Assembly: GCA_937918935.1 (NCBI GenBank)
Contig: CAKZSI010000052.1
Location: forward strand, 1 to 39,663
DNA from: an uncultured Chloroflexales bacterium
Lineage (GTDB): Bacteria; Chloroflexota; Chloroflexia; Chloroflexales; Chloroflexaceae
Direction of reading: 5' to 3'
DNA length: 39,663 bases
Shown here: positions 7,043 to 15,282 of the stretch, in pieces
Position numbering within the stretch: the first letter of the stretch is position 1
How the letters are laid out: each line of letters begins with the position of its first letter
Notes under the pieces: generated by a model
Told to the model about the DNA's origin: nothing
The model's input: only the letters and a program-made list of their open reading frames with translations
Database searches by the model: none
Made by a program: the position numbers and the translations under genes

Positions 7043-8623
7043 TCAGGGTTGCGGGGTCAACAGCGTTGCCTCCAGCGAGGCCCGGTAGCGCTCGCGGTTT
7101 CCCACAATGCCGATCTCGCGCGGCTCACCTCCATTGCTATACACCAGACTGCCGGGCGCGATCTGCGCGTCGCACTGGCATTCCTGGCGAGCCAGGGCCA
7201 GGAAGGCAGCTTCAAAGGCCCTGTCCACCTCGTTGCGGCTGGCGCCGTAGGGCACGTCAATCTCCAGATCCCGCACACTGAAGGGCCGTGCCACCAGCAC
7301 CTGCGGTGTTCCCGTAGCTCCTGGCACGGGCGCCACCGCAGGTAGGCGGAGTAGCACGACGGCTCCGGCGGCGCCGGCCAGCAGCAGCGTCAGCAAGCCC
7401 AGGACCCAGGGCAGGCGCGAGCGTCGTCTGGTCGCCGTCGCGGTTGGTGCGGGCGTCGGGGCGGGTGCAGGTGCCGGGGCCGGAGTAGGCCGGGGTACCG
7501 CCGGCGGTGGCGTAGCGGGCGCAGCCGGTACGGGTGTGGCCGGGGCTGTTGGCGGTGGCGTAGCGGGCGCAGCCGGTACGGGTGTGGCCGGGGCTGCCGG
7601 CGGTGGCGTAGCGGGCGCAGCCGGTACGGGCGTGGCCGGAGCTGCCGGCGGTAGCGTAGCGGGCGCAGCCGGTACGGGCGTGGCGGGTGGTGCGGGCGCC
7701 GAGATGGGGACCGGCGTAGGTGCCGGGCGGGTCACCGCGGGTGTCGCCGGCGTGGAGGCCACTGCCACCACTGGCGGCGGGGCCGGTCGCAGCGCCGCGC
7801 GAAACTCGGCGATGCTCTGGAAGCGATCCTCCGGGCGCATCTGCACCGCCCGCTCGATCGCGTCGGCGGTGCGCTCCGACACGTTGGTGAGGCGCGGGAA
7901 GGTAAAGGGCGGATGGTCGCGCGGGTCGCGCCCGCTGAGCAGGTGGTGCAGGGTCGCCCCCAGGGCGTAGATGTCTGAACGGGGCGTAGCCAGGCCCTGG
8001 TACTGCTCGGGGGGCGCATAGCCCGGCGTGCCAATCTGTGTCACCCGTTGCTGGGGCTGAAAGACCCGGGCAATCCCGAAGTCAATCACCTTCAGCGTCC
8101 CGGCAGGCTGTTCGATCATCACATTGGAAGGCTTCATATCGCGGTAGATCAGGCCCTGGCCGTGCAGATATTCCAGCACATCGCAGAGCTGGTCGGCCCA
8201 TTCGAGCACCCGGGCCTCGGGCTGGGCGCCCTCACGGCTGACCAGGTCCTCCAGATCCTGGCCACGGATAAACTCCATCACCAGGTAGTGCCGCCCGCCA
8301 TCGTCGAACGAGGCGAAGATCCGTGGGATGCGCGGGTGGCTGAGGCGCCTCAGCATCTCCGCCTCGGCCTTGAAGCGTTGCATCGCCTCGGCACGCTCCT
8401 GCGGGTCGGTAAAGCGGTCGAGCATCTCCTTGACCGCGACCACCTGACCGGCCTCGTCACGCCCCTCGAACACCGCGCCCTGCCCGCCCTCCTTGATGGT
8501 TCTGGTCAGGAAGAACTGCGGCCCGTCGTTGTTCAGGATCAGATCGTACCCGCAGTGCTGGCAAAAGCGCGCCCGCGGCAGATTGCTGGCGTGACAGGCG
8601 GGGCAGATCAGTGGTTGTTGCAT
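7043..8623 (-). CDS. Membrane Ser/Thr protein kinase with N-terminal zinc ribbon
   Basis: 526 residues. A zinc ribbon with Cys7, Cys10, Cys21 and Cys24 precedes a PknB-type kinase domain (about 37-275). Visible kinase elements are the glycine loop KEGGQGAVFEG, Lys65 in VAVKE, YRDMKPSN (Tyr160-Arg161-Asp162 replaces HRD), DFG at 181-183 and GYAPPEQY. The kinase should be active because Lys, catalytic Asp and DFG are intact. A Pro/Ala/Thr linker with 16-residue repeats runs to about residue 405. A single membrane helix (WVLGLLTLLLAGAAGAVVLL) follows, then an extracellular tail of about 90 residues with a CQC motif. It starts 12 bp after the stop of the binding-protein gene, so the two are probably co-transcribed and may form a sensing pair (inference). 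Confidence 0.92.
   Translation of the reverse strand: MQQPLICPACHASNLPRARFCQHCGYDLILNNDGPQFFLTRTIKEGGQGAVFEGRDEAGQVVAVKEMLDRFTDPQERAEAMQRFKAEAEMLRRLSHPRIPRIFASFDDGGRHYLVMEFIRGQDLEDLVSREGAQPEARVLEWADQLCDVLEYLHGQGLIYRDMKPSNVMIEQPAGTLKVIDFGIARVFQPQQRVTQIGTPGYAPPEQYQGLATPRSDIYALGATLHHLLSGRDPRDHPPFTFPRLTNVSERTADAIERAVQMRPEDRFQSIAEFRAALRPAPPPVVAVASTPATPAVTRPAPTPVPISAPAPPATPVPAAPATLPPAAPATPVPAAPATPPPAAPATPVPAAPATPPPTAPATPVPAAPATPPPAVPRPTPAPAPAPAPTPAPTATATRRRSRLPWVLGLLTLLLAGAAGAVVLLRLPAVAPVPGATGTPQVLVARPFSVRDLEIDVPYGASRNEVDRAFEAAFLALARQECQCDAQIAPGSLVYSNGGEPREIGIVGNRERYRASLEATLLTPQP
7511..7682. repeat. 48-bp tandem repeat within the kinase linker
   Basis: Near-identical 48-bp units start at 7511, 7559 and 7607, with a partial fourth at 7655. 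Each begins CGTAGCGGGCGCAGCCGGTA. On the coding strand each unit encodes 16 residues of the ATPVPAAPATPPPxAP type. Copy number could vary between strains by slippage without changing the frame. Confidence 0.9.
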
Positions 8624-8635
8624 GACTGGGTGATA

Positions 8636-9892
8636 CTAGCGAAACGGCGGCGAGGCCAGCACGCCGCCCTGGCCGAGGTTCCAGACCTTGTTGGGGCCGC
8701 GGTCGAGGGCGAAGGGCGTGCGCGGCCCCAGGTTGCGATCGTAGATGTCACCGTAGTTGCCGACTTCGCGGATTATTGCGTAAGCGAAATCGTTGCTCAG
8801 GCCCAGGCCCTGGCCGAAGTCGCCCTCCAGCCCGAGCAGGCGCCTGACCCGCGGGTCATCGCTCCGGGCGCGCTGCTGCTCGACATTCTCCTGGTTGACC
8901 CGCAACTCCTCGGCGTAGATCGTCGCGAACACCACCCAGCTTACCACGTCGCGCCACTGCTCATCGTTCTCGATAAACACCGGCCCCAGCGGTTCGCGCG
9001 AGATCCGCTCGCCCAGGACGACGTGATCCGCCGGGGCGCTGAGGGTCTGGCGCTTGGAGGCCAGTTGGGAGCTGTCGCTGGTCACCGCGTCGCATTCACC
9101 GCGGTCATAGGCCGGGTAGAGTTGGCCCTCATCGTCGAAGAGCACGGCCTCGAAGTCGATCCCCCGGGCGGCGAAGTCATCGGTCAGATTCTGCTCGCTG
9201 GTCGTGCCCTGCGCCACGCAGATGCGTTTGCCGGCCAGGTCGGCTGAGGTGGTGATGCGGGCGCTGGCGCGCACCATAAAGGTCTGCCCGTCGTGAAAGG
9301 TGGTTGGCCCGAAGGCCAGCCCGGCAATGTCGCGGCCCAGGGTCCAGGTCGTATTGCGAATAAGCACGTCCACCGTCCCATTGCGCACAGCCGCGAAGCG
9401 CTCATTGCGGCCCGAGGTGGTCAGACCGATGAACTCCACGGCGTCGGGATTGTTGAAGATCGCCGCGGCGATGGCCCGGCAAAAATCTACATCGAAGCCG
9501 CTCCACTCATCGCGCACCCGGTCGTAGAACCCGAAGCCGGGAAGATCGGCATTGGCGCCACAGATCAGCCGCCCGCGCTCGCGCACCCGTTGCAGCAACC
9601 CCGAGCGCGCCTCAGTAGCCGGGGTTGCGGTCGTATCGCTGGCGACGAGAGCCGGGGTGGGGGTCGGGGCTTCGGTGGGCGCAACCGGCGGCGGTGCAGG
9701 CGGCGGCGGGGGGGTGGTTGGCTGGCCGGGGGCCGGGGTGGCGGTGACAATCACCACCACGGGGCTGGGCTGCTCGCCGGGCAACAGGTCAGTGCAGGCG
9801 CCGAGCAGCATGGCCGCTGCCAGCAGGGTCAATGGGCGGACAACCAGGCGACGTGACCGCAGCGACGGCCACAGGGCAAATCGACATCCCAC
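8636..9892 (-). CDS. Amino-acid ABC transporter substrate-binding lipoprotein (AapJ-like)
   Basis: 418 residues from a GTG start. The lipoprotein signal is VRPLTLLAAAMLLGAC, with the lipobox Cys about residue 32. A Pro/Thr-rich spacer (TPAPGQPTTPPPPPAPPP) follows, then a class 3 solute-binding domain. Visible motifs include RERGRLICGANADLPGFGF, WSGFDVDFCRAIAAAIF, DVLIRNTTWTLGRD, GKRICVAQGTTSEQNL and EVGNYGDIYDRNLG. This pattern matches general L-amino-acid binding proteins. No permease or ATPase gene is nearby, so it may serve a distant transporter or act as a sensor with the adjoining kinase. GTG at 9892 was chosen because AGGGAGAG precedes it by 5 bases; upstream ATG codons lack such a site. 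Confidence 0.88.
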   Translation of the reverse strand: MGCRFALWPSLRSRRLVVRPLTLLAAAMLLGACTDLLPGEQPSPVVVIVTATPAPGQPTTPPPPPAPPPVAPTEAPTPTPALVASDTTATPATEARSGLLQRVRERGRLICGANADLPGFGFYDRVRDEWSGFDVDFCRAIAAAIFNNPDAVEFIGLTTSGRNERFAAVRNGTVDVLIRNTTWTLGRDIAGLAFGPTTFHDGQTFMVRASARITTSADLAGKRICVAQGTTSEQNLTDDFAARGIDFEAVLFDDEGQLYPAYDRGECDAVTSDSSQLASKRQTLSAPADHVVLGERISREPLGPVFIENDEQWRDVVSWVVFATIYAEELRVNQENVEQQRARSDDPRVRRLLGLEGDFGQGLGLSNDFAYAIIREVGNYGDIYDRNLGPRTPFALDRGPNKVWNLGQGGVLASPPFR

Positions 9893-9956
9893 GGCTACTC
9901 TCCCTGGCAAGGCGCAGAAACGCAGCGGAACCGGACCCGCCGCGAAGCCTGCTCCT

Positions 9957-9966
9957 ATCATACCAG
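9957..9966 (-). promoter_or_regulatory. Candidate extended -10 promoter for the binding protein-kinase operon
   Basis: On the minus strand, TGG-TATGAT (an extended -10 with TG one base before) lies about 65 nt upstream of the GTG start at 9892. The -35 region is poor, as is common for extended -10 promoters. Confidence 0.4.
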
Positions 9967-10076
9967 CGTTGTTCAATCCCTGGAGTCGCGATCTGGCCTC
10001 ATGCAAGGTCTTTGGAGTTGCCCCAACCCACCTGCCGGAGGTGGACTTTGCTCAAGCCCCGGATCGGGATATTTTT

Positions 10077-10108
10077 CCTTTGCTAAATGTTTGCAAAGGT
10101 AGTACAAT
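10077..10108 (+). promoter_or_regulatory. Sigma-70 promoter with overlapping inverted repeat
   Basis: TTGCTA (10080-10085) and TACAAT (10103-10108) are separated by exactly 17 bp. An inverted repeat CCTTTGC (10077-10083) / GCAAAGG (10093-10099) covers the -35 box and spacer, as an operator would. It drives the small membrane protein at 10211 after a leader of about 95 nt. The regulator is unknown. Confidence 0.6.
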
Positions 10109-10210
10109 ACTTGTGTACCCCACTGGTAATCACTATCCGTTCTCTGGCTACGGCTGGCACAGCGTTCAGGCGTGGCCCTGGCTATCAGTATCCGTACAAG
10201 GAGGTTGCGC

Positions 10211-10546
10211 ATGCTCTGGAAGGGTCTGGTGGTGAGTGGCGCGGTCGCCGTCGTGGTGTTCGCGGTCATTGCCGCGCTGGCGTTCAGCCCTGCGCCGGCG
10301 GGCGGCACGCTGGCCCAGCCCGCGGCGGGCAAAGTGATGGTGCTGCCGAACGGCGTTGCAGCGCCGCAGTTGCAGCCGGCCCAGCCGGCCTCGGCACCCG
10401 TTCTGGTTTCTGAGGGCAGCCTGGTGAGCCTGGTGGGCATAGCTCGCGACAGCGCCGAGACCACTGCCCTGAAGCTGGCGGCTGAGCGGCAAACTGCGAC
10501 CGATGCCGCCGAGCAGAAGGCTCTGATGGGCTGCGGCGGCAAGTAA
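10211..10546 (+). CDS. Small single-pass membrane/exported protein, unknown
   Basis: A 111-residue protein. One N-terminal hydrophobic helix (LVVSGAVAVVVFAVIAALAF) is followed by an Ala/Pro/Gln-rich extracytoplasmic stretch (QLQPAQPASAPV) and a short helical tail ending LMGCGGK. No family is recognised. The ATG at 10211 is preceded by AAGGAGG with 7-base spacing, so the start is firm. The promoter at 10080-10108, with a possible operator, suggests regulated expression. Confidence 0.72.
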   Translation: MLWKGLVVSGAVAVVVFAVIAALAFSPAPAGGTLAQPAAGKVMVLPNGVAAPQLQPAQPASAPVLVSEGSLVSLVGIARDSAETTALKLAAERQTATDAAEQKALMGCGGK

Positions 10547-10854
10547 CGCACAGGACGGCGGCCCCTCCACTTTCCCGTGGGGCGCGGCAACCCCTCGTCC
10601 CACGGGAACATACCGGGGTAAGCCGGCGCATTCAGCTCTCCGGGAAGGTGGTGCTGGTTGCCAGATCGCCACCTACGGTTGTGACACGCCTCGTTGCAGC
10701 CAGTGCGGGATGTGCTACCATCAAGGATACTAAAAGATTGGATTGGACGGGTAAACAAGTACGAGGCCTCTGCAAAGAGGAAAACGGAACGTTTCCCGTT
10801 CAATACCGGGGCCGAGGAGATCAAAACGATCGCTCGGCCTCGTGGATTCTCGGG
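10547..10854. terminator. Gap between convergent genes with terminator-like hairpins
   Basis: Hairpin TTCCCGTGGG (10572-10581) / CCCACGGGAA (10599-10608) lies 26 bp after the small gene. A second structure, GGCCGA ... TCGGCC (about 10812-10842), sits just beyond the stop of the convergent adenosine-specific kinase gene. Neither has a clear T-run. No gene is seen in the remaining sequence. Confidence 0.45.
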
Positions 10855-11340
10855 CTACAGTTTATAGCCAATGGTCCGTAGCAGGCCCTTGCGCCAGGCG
10901 ATCCCCGTCTCGTCTTCAATCCCCAGGGGCGTGGCGCCATCAATCACCCCCAGAATGCCCCGGCCTGCCGCCGTCTCCGCAATCACCACCTCGACCGGAT
11001 TGGCGGTAGCGCAGAAGATCCGGCACACCTCCGGCACCAGTTTGATCGCGTTCAACACGTTCACCGGGTAGAACCCCGCGCCGAGGACGATGATGAAACT
11101 GTGGCCCGCCCCCAGCGCCAGAGCGTTGGTCCGTGCCAGGTCAATCAGGGCCTCATCGGTGCCGCTCCAGCGCACCAGCCGCGCCCCCGAGGCCTCGCAG
11201 AAGGCCAGGCCAAAACGTATCCCCGGCACCGCAGTGACCAGCGTCTCGTGCAGATCCTCAACCGACTTGATGAAGTGCGTCTGCCCGAGGATGATGTTCA
11301 GGTCGTCGGGCTTGCGTATCGGCACGACGTGCAGTTCCAT
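10855..11340 (-). CDS. Adenosine-specific kinase family protein (PF04008)
   Basis: A 161-residue protein, the normal length for this small family, best known in archaea, where a member phosphorylates adenosine. Visible features are MELHVVPIRKPDDLNIILGQTHFIK at the N-terminus (first half of a conserved strand-helix unit), IRFGLAFCEASGARLVR, HSFIIVLGAGFYPVNVLNAIK, VCRIFCATANPVEVV and the C-terminal GRGILGVIDG. It is presumed to act on nucleosides in the cytoplasm. AAGGAGGGCGCC precedes the ATG at 11340. It is downstream of, and may be co-transcribed with, the YbaK-like gene at 11422, although a perfect hairpin lies between them. Confidence 0.85.
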   Translation of the reverse strand: MELHVVPIRKPDDLNIILGQTHFIKSVEDLHETLVTAVPGIRFGLAFCEASGARLVRWSGTDEALIDLARTNALALGAGHSFIIVLGAGFYPVNVLNAIKLVPEVCRIFCATANPVEVVIAETAAGRGILGVIDGATPLGIEDETGIAWRKGLLRTIGYKL

Positions 11341-11360
11341 GGCGCCCTCCTTAGAAGAGG

Positions 11361-11383
11361 CTGGGAGGGCATGGCCCTCCCAG
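11361..11383. repeat. Perfect 10-bp palindrome, dispersed repeat copy
   Basis: CTGGGAGGGC (11361-11370), ATG, GCCCTCCCAG (11374-11383). It belongs to the GGGAGGGC/GCCCTCCC repeat family found in several gaps of this window and could attenuate transcription into the adenosine-specific kinase gene. Confidence 0.75.
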
Positions 11384-11421
11384 AACTGTCTTTCGGCTAC
11401 CCGGGTTATCCGAACATGCGC

Positions 11422-11940
11422 TCACCAGCCGCCCAGTTCGTGAATGTCTTCGTAGGTGGCCGCCAGACGCCGCGGCTCGGCAGTGAACTCCGCCAGGCGC
11501 GGCTGCACCAGCCGCGCATAGTCGGCGAAGGCCATGCTCATGGCCACGCTGTGACTGCCGGCCTGGAAGAAGATCACCGGTTCTTCGGCCAGCGAGCGGT
11601 CAACCAGGAGTGGCATATTGTACCCGGCGTTGAAGGGCGGAGTAGCGCCAACTTCACAGTCGGGAAACGCCGTGGCCATCTCCGTCTCGGTTGCCAGGCG
11701 CACCTCCCGAGCGTTGAGCGCCTCCCTCACCCTGGCCAGGTCAACCCGGCGGGACGTGGGCAGCGCCAGCATGGTCAACTCCCCGTCGGCGACCACGATC
11801 ACCACCTTGGCCATCAGCTTGTTGGGAATGTGCTCCCGCTCTGCTACCGCCTGGGCCGTGTAGGCGGCCGGGTGCTCGTAGACCCGGTACTGCACCCCCC
11901 GGGCCTGCAGGTAGGCTTCCAGTCGTTCTCGGCACGTCAT
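11422..11940 (-). CDS. YbaK/ProX-domain deacylase, second paralogue
   Basis: 172 residues of the YbaK/aminoacyl-tRNA editing superfamily. Family features are VQYRVYEHPAAYTAQAVAE, HIPNKLMAKVVIVVADGEL with the conserved Lys in LMAKVV, LPTSRRVDLARVREAL, and the central EVGATPPF with the Gly-x-x-PPF block typical of the YeaK/ProX branch. It probably hydrolyses a mischarged tRNA, but the substrate differs from that of the YbaK at 5599 because the sequences diverge strongly. The start has GGAGGGAGGTAGCACA before the ATG at 11940. Confidence 0.82.
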   Translation of the reverse strand: MTCRERLEAYLQARGVQYRVYEHPAAYTAQAVAEREHIPNKLMAKVVIVVADGELTMLALPTSRRVDLARVREALNAREVRLATETEMATAFPDCEVGATPPFNAGYNMPLLVDRSLAEEPVIFFQAGSHSVAMSMAFADYARLVQPRLAEFTAEPRRLAATYEDIHELGGW

Positions 11941-12073
11941 TGTGCTACCTCCCTCCGCGCTGCAAGGATTTTCCGAACGGACATTGCACGACGGTCATCA
12001 GACGCGCGCTGCGCGTATGCCACCGCAGGAGGTTGTCGGCTGCGCTCCCGAACCCTCCCTTTCGGCAGACATA

Positions 12074-12143
12074 GGAAAACCAGGTTTCCCCCTTACCCCT
12101 TCACTCGACCTGGGCTTGCCAGGGCAGAGAAACCCGGTTTTCC
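12074..12143. repeat. Nested palindrome of the GGAAACC/GGTTTCC family
   Basis: The left arm GGAAAACCAGGTTTC (12074-12088) pairs with GAAACCCGGTTTTCC (12129-12143) with one mismatch. An inner stem CCTGG (12109-12113) / CCAGG (12119-12123) sits in the loop. Related palindromes lie at 18274, 22291, 22365, 29641 and 33246. Confidence 0.7.
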
Positions 12144-12191
12144 CATTTTCGTTTCAGTATAGCTGCAAACCGTGGTCCTGCGCGAAATAGT

Positions 12192-12358
12192 ATGCTCACC
12201 GTGCGGAAAGGTCTCTTCACACGCGGCGGGTGAATGATGCGCAACGCGCGCAACTCATCCGCGAGCAGACTACATACACGCTGCTCCAGTTCCCGGAGGT
12301 GCGCGGGGTGAATATGCGTGTCGTTACGCTGCCTGGCAGCGAGGGTGAGGTGTTTTGA
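12192..12358 (+). pseudogene. Possible GerMN-domain gene remnant
   Basis: After a TAG at 12189-12191 the plus frame reads through NDAQRAQLIREQTTYTLLQ, FPEVRGVNMRV and ends GEVF-stop at 12358. The pattern 'TLLQFPEVRGVNMRV' resembles the helix-strand end of GerMN domains, which are frequent in Chloroflexota. There is no start codon with a ribosome-binding site and no upstream half, so it is probably a decayed 3' end. The rest of the 11941-12405 gap holds only the palindrome at 12074. Confidence 0.25.
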
Positions 12359-12405
12359 CGTCGGGGCTGGGCCGCACCTCCGTGGAGGGAGAAGCAACTA
12401 AGGGC

Positions 12406-13296
12406 CTACTCCCCCGTGTTTCGGCGCCGCCAGGGCAGGCGATGCCTGATCCAGCGCCACATGGCCCGCACACGTCTGTCGGCGCTCAGCAGAACGAGCC
12501 CGACGACGAGCAGTGGCAGGGCGGGCCAGAGGGCTTGCAGGGCCGTGCCATGGTGGAAGCCGGGCAGGTTGGCTACCAGCCAGATGCACAGCGAGCCGGC
12601 GTAGCCGGCCCAGCCGGCGCGGATACCCACCAGCAGCGCCAGCGTGATCAGGGCCAGGGGCAGGCCGGCGGGCCGCTCGGGGATCTGGCCGCCGAGAAGC
12701 GGCAGCAAGAGGAGTAACACGCCGCTGGCCGCCAGGAGGATGGCCCCGTTCCGGCGCCAGCCCGTGGGTTGCTCGAATTCGTCTGCGGCATACGCCGAAA
12801 GGGGTGGCGGGGGCGTCAGCGCCTCCAGGTTGTCGGGGTAGGGAAACTCATCCGGCGCCTGTTGCACTGCCAGCCGCAGCCCATCGCGCGCTGCGGTCTC
12901 GGCGAGGGTGCTGAGGTCCGGGTCCGTGGCGAGTGGTTCGGGCAACCACTCCAGGTCAACCGGGCCCGCCGGAAGCGCGGTTCGCAACTCGGGTGGCACG
13001 GCGGCGCGCCGAACGGCGAGTGCGGCGCAGATCAGGGCGAAGACGCGCCGGCCGCGTTTCTCATCAACCAGCAGCGCGTCTCGCAGTGGCATTGGCCCCA
13101 GCGCCCGCTGCTGCCAGGCCGTCAGCAGGGCCTCAAGCTCGGCGGCCTGCCTCGGGTTGAGCCGTGTCCCAAACCGTCCGGCGCGTAATTCCTGGGCAAG
13201 CTGCTGGGTGCTCCAGTCGCGGAGGATCGTTTCAACCAGATTCCGGTCATAAGCGACAATGTTGATGGTGGCGGCGCGTAGTCGGTCGGACAACAT
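12406..13296 (-). CDS. Membrane protein of unknown function
   Basis: 296 residues. The N-terminal 200 residues are soluble and helical (MLSDRLRAATINIVAYDRNLVETILRDW-type start, then LNPRQAAELEALL). The C-terminal 100 residues carry about four hydrophobic helices (AILLAASGVLLLLLPLLGG, LALITLALLVGIRAGWAG, CIWLVANLPG, LPLLVVGLVLLS) and a very basic tail (RRVRAMWRWIRHRLPWRRR). No family is recognised. The ATG at 13296 lacks a strong ribosome-binding site; a longer N-terminus would cross the intergenic repeats, so it is rejected. It lies 167 bp downstream of the antiporter gene, same strand. Confidence 0.65.
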   Translation of the reverse strand: MLSDRLRAATINIVAYDRNLVETILRDWSTQQLAQELRAGRFGTRLNPRQAAELEALLTAWQQRALGPMPLRDALLVDEKRGRRVFALICAALAVRRAAVPPELRTALPAGPVDLEWLPEPLATDPDLSTLAETAARDGLRLAVQQAPDEFPYPDNLEALTPPPPLSAYAADEFEQPTGWRRNGAILLAASGVLLLLLPLLGGQIPERPAGLPLALITLALLVGIRAGWAGYAGSLCIWLVANLPGFHHGTALQALWPALPLLVVGLVLLSADRRVRAMWRWIRHRLPWRRRNTGE

Positions 13297-13338
13297 GGCA
13301 GAGACCGTCTCAGAATGAACGAGAAGTGGTTGAGTCTG

Positions 13339-13444
13339 GAGGGCGTAGCCCTCGCAAACTGACACCAAAGAGACTTCGTCGCGGCGGGGATGGCGCAGGG
13401 GTAAAGCCCCGCCACCCTTACCCTGCAAGGAGAAGTCTTGCAGG
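13339..13444. repeat. Three short hairpins between antiporter and membrane-protein genes
   Basis: GAGGGC-GTA-GCCCTC (13339-13353); GGCGGGG (about 13383-13389) with CCCCGCC (13407-13413); CCTGCAAG (13422-13429) with CTTGCAGG (13437-13444). All are perfect. The first matches the core of the dispersed GGGC-GTA-GCCC palindromes. Confidence 0.65.
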
Positions 13445-13463
13445 TCAAAAACCCAACATCGCA

Positions 13464-14987
13464 TTACCCTCGGCGCGTCTGGCTGGAAAGCAACTCAACC
13501 GGACGAACCAGGGTCACCGGGCTGAGTAGTTGCACGCTGCACTCGTCGCACAACTGCTCGAGGGCCGATTGGGCGTCGGGCGTGGCCAGCACCAGCAGGT
13601 GGTCGCCGGTGTGGAGCACGGTGCTGCCGTTGGGGATGAGTACAGCGCCGTCACGCTGGATCTGCACCACCAGAACCCCCCGTGGCAACCCCAGTTCCAG
13701 CAGGCTGCTGCCCACCAGCGAGGATTCCTGGGGGACAATGACCTCGAACAGGCGGCTGTTGAGGCGCACGTCCGGCACAAACGTGTGGCGGTCGGCGCCG
13801 CGCGGCTCGTCGGTGTTCAGCCCCAGCCAGCGCGCCACCCAGTTGATGGACATCCCCTGCAGCAGCACCGATACCAGCACCACGAAGAAGACGATATTGA
13901 AAATCGTTGTGGCGCCAGGTATGCCACTGGTCAGGGGAAACGTCGCCAGCACAATCGGCACCGCCCCGCGCAGTCCTGCCCACGAGACCATGAGCAGCTC
14001 GCGCAGCGAGCGCCGGAACCAGATCAGCGACCCGATGACGCTCAGCGGCCGGGCGACCAGAACCAGGAACAGGGCCACCAGCAGCCCCACCGGCGCCACC
14101 GCCAGCAACTGTGAGGGGAAGACCAGCAGGCCCAGCGTCAGGAACATGGCGATCTGCATCAGCCAGGCGATCCCATCGTGAAAGCGCAGAATGCTGCGCT
14201 TGTGCACGATGTTGCGGTTCCCCACCACGATCCCTGCCAGGTAGACCGCCAGGAAACCATTGCCGCCAACCAGGGCAGTGGCCGCGTAGGTCAGCATCGT
14301 CGCGGCGAGGGTCAACACCACGTACAGTCCCTCCTGTTGCAGGCGGATGCGGTTGACCGTGAACACGGTCAGCCAGCCGAAGAGGGCGCCGCCTGCTGCG
14401 CCGAGGGCCATCTGGAGGATGAAACTGGGTGCCAGGTTCAGCAGCGTGGCCCCGGGGGTGGTGATCAGGTCCACCAACCCGATGGTCAGAAAGACCGCAA
14501 TCGGGTCATTCGAGCCTGACTCCAGTTCTATCAGCGGTTCGAGATTATGCTTCAGATTGACGCCCCGCTCGCGCAGCACCGAGAAGACCGCCGCCGCGTC
14601 GGTAGATGAGACGATCGCTCCCAGCAGCAGGCCGGCGCGCCAGTCGAGGTTGAGCACCAGCACGGCAAAGCCGCACAGGAGCACGGCGCTGAGCACTACC
14701 CCGGCATTGGCCAGCACCAACCCCTGGACCAGCACCGGACGAATCGATCTCCACTCGGTATCCAGACCACCGGAAAACAAGATATAGGCCAGCGCAATGA
14801 TGCCAATGGTCTGCGTCAGGCCAAAATCGCTGAAGGCGATCCCCCCCGGGCCGTCGGAGCCGGCGAGCATCCCGATACTCAGAAACAACAGCAGGGCCGG
14901 CACGCCTAAGCGGCTGGAAGTGCGGGTTGCCACAACGCTGAGTAACACCAATCCCGCCGCGATCAGCATCACAAACTCGATTCGCAT
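13464..14987 (-). CDS. nhaP2: K+/H+ antiporter with C-terminal RCK domain (NhaP2/CvrA-like)
   Basis: 507 residues. About 12 membrane helices of the CPA1 Na+(K+)/H+ exchanger fold are followed by a cytoplasmic RCK_C (TrkA-C) regulatory domain near residues 410-490. Visible landmarks are GVPALLLFLSIGMLAGSDGPGG, LAYILFSGGLDTEW, the ion-site segment GAIVSSTDAAAVFSVLRERGV and LESGSNDPIAVFLT with the paired acidic residues, and RGAVPIVLATFPL. The RCK portion reads VVQIQRDGAVLIPNGSTVL and HTGDHLLVLA. This architecture is that of NhaP2 (CvrA), which exports K+ in exchange for protons. The ATG at 14987 has GAGGGCAGG immediately upstream. Ion preference is inferred. Confidence 0.92.
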   Translation of the reverse strand: MRIEFVMLIAAGLVLLSVVATRTSSRLGVPALLLFLSIGMLAGSDGPGGIAFSDFGLTQTIGIIALAYILFSGGLDTEWRSIRPVLVQGLVLANAGVVLSAVLLCGFAVLVLNLDWRAGLLLGAIVSSTDAAAVFSVLRERGVNLKHNLEPLIELESGSNDPIAVFLTIGLVDLITTPGATLLNLAPSFILQMALGAAGGALFGWLTVFTVNRIRLQQEGLYVVLTLAATMLTYAATALVGGNGFLAVYLAGIVVGNRNIVHKRSILRFHDGIAWLMQIAMFLTLGLLVFPSQLLAVAPVGLLVALFLVLVARPLSVIGSLIWFRRSLRELLMVSWAGLRGAVPIVLATFPLTSGIPGATTIFNIVFFVVLVSVLLQGMSINWVARWLGLNTDEPRGADRHTFVPDVRLNSRLFEVIVPQESSLVGSSLLELGLPRGVLVVQIQRDGAVLIPNGSTVLHTGDHLLVLATPDAQSALEQLCDECSVQLLSPVTLVRPVELLSSQTRRG

Positions 14988-15282
14988 CCTGCCCTCATCT
15001 CGTTCGGTAGTGATCAACGGCAGGTTCCGCAATTTGAACCATGCCCCCATCGCGCCTGCGCGGGCGCGGGCGGTGCATCACCCTGCGCGATAGAACCGTC
15101 TGGGAAAGAGGCGCACAGCCTGAACCGCAAGGTTCCGGCCACCACGAAGCGTGGAACAATGGGGGCTTCCCCCTGCATGGTACGAGTGACGGGAGGGAGT
15201 GTCAAGGCGAGCGCGGGTGAGGGTAAGAATATCAACGGATGGGCGGGTGTGGGAGGGGGTCGCCCTGCTACCCTCCCCGCCT
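14988..15282. other. Gap downstream of uvrA with terminator-like hairpin
   Basis: GGGAGGG (15251-15257) and CCCTCCC (15271-15277) lie 6 bp past the uvrA stop and could form its terminator. A weaker stem, GTTCC/GGAAC, is near 15132-15158. No gene or clear promoter for the antiporter was found. Confidence 0.4.

Noticed and set aside
7511-7682. 48-bp tandem repeats considered as a CRISPR or minisatellite locus
   Set aside because: They are in frame within the kinase and encode a Pro/Ala linker with no spacers.
12101-12397. A 98-codon minus-strand frame between the YbaK-like gene and the membrane-protein gene
   Set aside because: It crosses the nested palindrome at 12074-12143, has no ribosome-binding site and matches no family.
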